From contig JACNHM010000377.1 of the NCBI GenBank assembly GCA_014383605.1, positions 1 through 8,553 of the forward strand: DNA of 8,553 nt, in the 5' to 3' direction. Both the position numbers and the translations under genes were made by a program. This document shows, piece after piece, positions 6,270 to 8,553 of this stretch. The notes under the pieces are model-generated. The model did not search any database. It had not been told where the DNA came from and saw only the letters and a program-made list of their open reading frames with translations. Numbering within the stretch: position 1 is the first letter of the stretch; each line of letters begins with the position of its first letter. This DNA is from Chloroflexota bacterium. GTDB lineage: Bacteria > Chloroflexota > Anaerolineae > UBA3071.

Positions 6270-6332
6270 TGGTCAATAGAGCCCAACTTGCCAACTGACC
6301 AATCTACCGATTTACCAGTTTACCAATCTACC
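6247..6332. repeat. Head-to-head pair of octamer arrays between divergent genes
   Basis: The left part (6247-6278) has G-strand units GGTAGATT, GGTGAATT, GGTACATT, GGTCAATA. The right part (6285-6332) has C-strand units AACTTGCC, AACTGACC, AATCTACC, GATTTACC, AGTTTACC, AATCTACC. Together they form an imperfect inverted repeat centred near 6282, with TTGGTCA facing TGACCAA. The left arm contains the ATG of the membrane-protein ORF. Confidence 0.9.
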
Positions 6333-6342
6333 AATCCCCTGC

Positions 6343-6371
6343 TTGCATCACGCCAGGGCCTGTGGTATCAT
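6343..6371 (+). promoter_or_regulatory. Candidate promoter of nnr
   Basis: TTGCAT (6343-6348) and TATCAT (6366-6371) are separated by 17 bp, with a start expected about 36 nt before the nnr ATG. The -10 differs from consensus at one position; the -35 matches only its TTG. The octamer array ends 10 bp upstream of it. Confidence 0.4.
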
Positions 6372-6413
6372 GTCCACCGACGAGCAGCACACAGGATACC
6401 CCAGGAGGAAACG

Positions 6414-8135
6414 ATGAAAATCGTCAGCGTCGAAGAGATGCGATGCATCGAACGAGCCGCCGACGCCAGCGGCTGGTCTTACGACACAATGATGGAACAC
6501 GCCGGGCAGGTGGTGGCTATGGCCATGCAAGAGCGCATCAGCGATCTCCACGAGCATCTGACGCTGGTGCTGGTCGGCCCCGGCAACAACGGCGGCGACG
6601 GCCTGGTGGCCGCCCGCCATCTGCACGACGAGGGCTGCCCCGTCGCCGTCTACTGCTGGAAGCGCCACACCGAAGGCGACGAGAACTACCGCCTGGTGCA
6701 AGAGCGCTCCATCCGCACCGTTCACGCCGCCGCTGACCCCGACCTGAGCGAGTTGCGCCGCCTGTTGCACCAGGCCGACGTCATCGTGGACGCTTTCCTG
6801 GGCACGGGTGCGACGCGCCCCATCGAAGGGCAGCTCAAAGACATCCTGGACATTGCCAAACAGGAATTGAGGGAAAGAAGGGAAACGAAGGAGATGAGCG
6901 AACACGGCCTCGTATCTCCCGCCTTCCCCTCTTTTCCTTCCTTTCCCTCTTTTCCCTTTGTCATCGCCGTAGACTGCCCCTCCGGCCTCAACTGCGACAC
7001 GGGAGCTATTGACCCCGCCGCCCTCCCCGCCGATCTGACCGTCACCTTCGCCAACCCCAAGCGGGGACATTTCCTCTTCCCCGGCGCGGCCGGTTGCGGC
7101 GAACTGCTGGTGGCCGACATCGGCGCCGACCCAGCCCTCACCGCCGACGTCCAGTTGGAGCTGGCCACGCCGCCGATGATCGCCCGGTTGCTGCCGGCCC
7201 GCCCACCCCATGCCCACAAGGGCACCTTCGGCAAAGCGCTGCTGGTCGTCGGCTCCGTGAACTACACCGGCGCTGCCTACCTGGCCGGCGCGGCCGCCAG
7301 CCGCGTGGGTGCCGGTCTGGTGACCCTGGCCGTGGCCGAGAGCCTCCACCCCATCCTGGCTGCGGCGCTGCACGAACCCACCTGGCTGCTGCTCCCCGAA
7401 GACACCGGCGTCATCGCTCCCGATGCGGTCAGGCTGGTGCGCGAGAAAGCCGCTGATTATCAGGCCCTGCTGCTGGGCTGCGGTCTGACCCAGGAGAAGC
7501 CGGCCGTGGAGTTCGTGCAGCAACTGCTGCACGCAGGCCAGGCAGCACGATTGCGCCTTGGCTTCGTCCCCAGCGACGAAACGGCAGGAAAGCCCACGCC
7601 TGCGCTGCCGCCGCTGATCATTGACGCCGACGGGCTGAACATCCTGGCGCAGACGGACGGCTGGCCCCAGGTCGTGCCGCCGAACAGCGTGCTCACCCCG
7701 CATCCGGGGGAGATGGCCCGGCTCTGCGGCTGCCAGACCAGCGAGGTCAACGCCGACCGCTGGGGCCTGACGCAGACCAGGGCCGCCGCGTGGGGACAGG
7801 TGGTGCTGCTGAAAGGAGCGTACACCGTCGTCGCCGCGCCGGATGGCCGCACGGTTGTCCTGCCCTTCGCCAACCCGGGCCTGGCCAGCGGCGGCGCCGG
7901 CGACGTGCTGGCCGGCACCATCGCCGGCCTGCTGGCGCAGGGGCTGGCCCCCTTCGATGCTGCCGTGGTCGGAGGTTACCTGCACGGCCTGGCCGGCGAG
8001 ATGGCGCGGCAGGAACTGGGCAGCGCCGGCATGGTCGCCAGCGATCTACTGCCCAGACTACCCCTTGCCATCCAAGCCATCACCCGGCTTCGAGCTTTGA
8101 GCTTTGAAGTTTGGAGTTTGAAGTTTGAAGTTTGA
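6414..8135 (+). CDS. nnr: Bifunctional NAD(P)H-hydrate epimerase / ADP-dependent dehydratase
   Basis: A 573-residue metabolite-repair enzyme that restores NAD(P)H from its damaged hydrates. The N-terminal YjeF_N epimerase half has GPGNNGGDGLVAARHL (55-70), VDAFLGTGATRPIEG (125-139) and AVDCPSGLNCDTG (185-197). The C-terminal ribokinase-like dehydratase half has HKGTFGKALLVVGS (268-281), IIDADGLNIL (402-411), LTPHPGEMARL (427-437), VLLKGAY (464-470) and NPGLASGGAGDVLAG (487-501) with the likely catalytic Asp497. ATG 6414-6416 is chosen for its strong AGGAGGAAACG ribosome site; the open frame upstream runs through repeat and promoter. Oddities: residues ~153-182 are a low-complexity insertion (FPSFPSFPSFPF) between a helix and the conserved strand of the epimerase half, and the last residues SFEVWSLKFEV come from a heptamer array that also supplies the stop codon. 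Active-site motifs look intact. Confidence 0.96.
   Translation: MKIVSVEEMRCIERAADASGWSYDTMMEHAGQVVAMAMQERISDLHEHLTLVLVGPGNNGGDGLVAARHLHDEGCPVAVYCWKRHTEGDENYRLVQERSIRTVHAAADPDLSELRRLLHQADVIVDAFLGTGATRPIEGQLKDILDIAKQELRERRETKEMSEHGLVSPAFPSFPSFPSFPFVIAVDCPSGLNCDTGAIDPAALPADLTVTFANPKRGHFLFPGAAGCGELLVADIGADPALTADVQLELATPPMIARLLPARPPHAHKGTFGKALLVVGSVNYTGAAYLAGAAASRVGAGLVTLAVAESLHPILAAALHEPTWLLLPEDTGVIAPDAVRLVREKAADYQALLLGCGLTQEKPAVEFVQQLLHAGQAARLRLGFVPSDETAGKPTPALPPLIIDADGLNILAQTDGWPQVVPPNSVLTPHPGEMARLCGCQTSEVNADRWGLTQTRAAAWGQVVLLKGAYTVVAAPDGRTVVLPFANPGLASGGAGDVLAGTIAGLLAQGLAPFDAAVVGGYLHGLAGEMARQELGSAGMVASDLLPRLPLAIQAITRLRALSFEVWSLKFEV
6871..6956 (+). repeat. Purine/pyrimidine inverted repeat inserted in nnr
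   Basis: The left arm (6871-6892) is purine-only except for one C. The right arm (6935-6956) is all pyrimidine and pairs with it at 19 of 22 positions across a 42-nt spacer. The arms are built from approximate 9-bp units (GGGAAAGAA / TTTCCCTCT). It is translated as about 29 extra residues in the epimerase domain. Confidence 0.75.
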
Positions 8136-8140
8136 AGTTT
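8092..8140 (+). repeat. Heptamer tandem array (GAAGTTT) at the 3' end of nnr
   Basis: Seven 7-bp units: GAGCTTT, GAGCTTT, GAAGTTT, GGAGTTT, then GAAGTTT three times. It encodes the C-terminal SFEVWSLKFEV of Nnr and its TGA stop (8133-8135). Perfect units contain TGA in every frame over 21 bp. Confidence 0.9.
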
Positions 8141-8144
8141 GAGC

Positions 8145-8158
8145 CGGCCTTCAGGCCG
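8145..8158. terminator. Short hairpin between convergent genes
   Basis: CGGCC (8145-8149), loop TTCA, GGCCG (8154-8158). It lies where nnr and the YtxH-like gene converge, and the right side falls within the end of the latter gene. The stem is short and has no T tract on either strand, so termination is only a possibility. Confidence 0.3.
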
Positions 8159-8480
8159 CCGCTTCCTCCCCCTCCAGTTGGCCCAACATTTCCTCGCGCT
8201 TCTTGACCGCGGCCTGCTTTCCTTCCTCGATGGCCTGCTCGAGTTTGGCCTTCTGCTCTTCCAGGACGATGCGGCCTCGCTCCTGCAACTCCTCGGCGCG
8301 CTGCCGCGCCTCGGCCGACAACTCCGCCGCCCGATCCTTCAGTTCGATTCCCTTCTCCTCAATCAGCTTGCGGGTGTCTTCGCCTGACTGCGGGGCCAGG
8401 AGCAGCGCCGCCGCCGCGCCCACGATGGCGCCGATGAAGAGACCGGCGAAGAACTCGCCTCCGCCTCCACGTTCACTCAT
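8151..8480 (-). CDS. YtxH-like membrane-anchored coiled-coil protein
   Basis: A 109-residue protein with a short polar start rich in Gly, one glycine/alanine-rich membrane segment (about residues 10-28), then the YtxH-type motif LLLAPQSGEDTRKLI (26-40, compare the usual LFAPKSGKETR). A long charged helical region (about 41-105) with heptad-like Ala/Leu/Glu/Lys/Arg content follows. YtxH proteins are found as general-stress or envelope proteins in some bacteria; molecular function is unknown. ATG 8478-8480 has GGAGGTGAG about 3 nt upstream. It converges with nnr across a 15-bp gap. An octamer array begins 21 bp upstream of its start codon. Confidence 0.85.
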   Translation of the reverse strand: MSERGGGGEFFAGLFIGAIVGAAAALLLAPQSGEDTRKLIEEKGIELKDRAAELSAEARQRAEELQERGRIVLEEQKAKLEQAIEEGKQAAVKKREEMLGQLEGEEAAA

Positions 8481-8501
8481 GTTCTCACCTCCATGTATGT
8501 T

Positions 8502-8553
8502 GGTAGATTGGGAAACTGGTAGATTGGGAAACTGGTAGACTGGTAAACTGGTA
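8502..8553 (-). repeat. Octamer tandem array upstream of the YtxH-like gene (runs off the window)
   Basis: GGTAGATT, GGGAAACT, GGTAGATT, GGGAAACT, GGTAGACT, GGTAAACT, then GGTA at the edge: six full units with exact 8-bp period. It starts 9 bp from the Shine-Dalgarno of the minus-strand gene, with the C-rich strand as sense. Its far end lies outside the window. Confidence 0.92.

Noticed and set aside
6261..6413. N-terminal extension of Nnr to the open-frame start at 6261
   Set aside because: The added 51 codons run through the octamer arrays and the candidate promoter, while ATG 6414 has a strong ribosome site and matches the family's usual start.
8502..8553. G-quadruplex formation by the G-rich strand of the octamer arrays
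   Set aside because: Only GG pairs recur, spaced by 6 bases, which would give at best a weak two-layer structure; not supportable from sequence alone.

Overview
The window is GC-rich bacterial DNA. It most resembles an anaerobic member of the Chloroflexota (Anaerolineae-like). That placement rests on overall protein style: an Hdr module with DRTGG and PHP partners, a YfhO-family membrane protein, a DUF4258/YgiT toxin-antitoxin remnant and many short-period repeats inside and between genes. No rRNA or other decisive marker is present.

Layout. (1) Positions 1-3412, minus strand: a probable operon read leftward. It starts at a near-perfect sigma-70 promoter (3385-3412), which belongs to a broken zinc-ribbon (possibly transposase-like) gene. 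It continues through a DRTGG-domain protein, a fused HdrC-HdrB heterodisulfide-reductase subunit, a truncated PHP-domain gene fused to the tail of a DUF4258 toxin, an orphan YgiT-type zinc-finger antitoxin, and the N-terminal 190 residues of HdrA, which runs off the left edge. (2) Positions 3564-6269, minus strand: an 832-residue YfhO-type membrane protein, a 48-residue lipoprotein overlapping it by 4 bp, then a perfect 10-bp hairpin. (3) Positions 6343-8135, plus strand: a bifunctional NAD(P)HX epimerase/dehydratase (Nnr), divergent from the membrane-protein gene. (4) Positions 8151-8480, minus strand: a YtxH-like membrane-anchored coiled-coil protein, convergent with Nnr.

How the genes work together: HdrA and HdrCB are parts of one soluble flavin/iron-sulfur electron-transfer complex, and DRTGG and PHP proteins are frequent companions of such redox loci. 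The locus has been rearranged. The front of the operon abuts a frameshifted fragment, and the PHP gene and a DUF4258-YgiT toxin-antitoxin pair have been joined by what looks like a deletion that destroyed both the PHP C-terminus and the toxin.

The most unusual layer is a set of short-period repeats. An 8-bp repeat (GGTARAYT, complement ARTYTACC) occurs at four places. At each, the C-rich strand is the sense strand of the gene just downstream or of the gene it lies in. Two different 7-bp repeats and a purine/pyrimidine inverted repeat also occur, and three of these repeat elements are translated within otherwise normal enzymes or membrane proteins. Because 7 and 8 are not multiples of 3, each array reads as the same cyclic peptide in all three frames of a strand, so it can enter genes in any phase. 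This is the feature of the window that looks least described.
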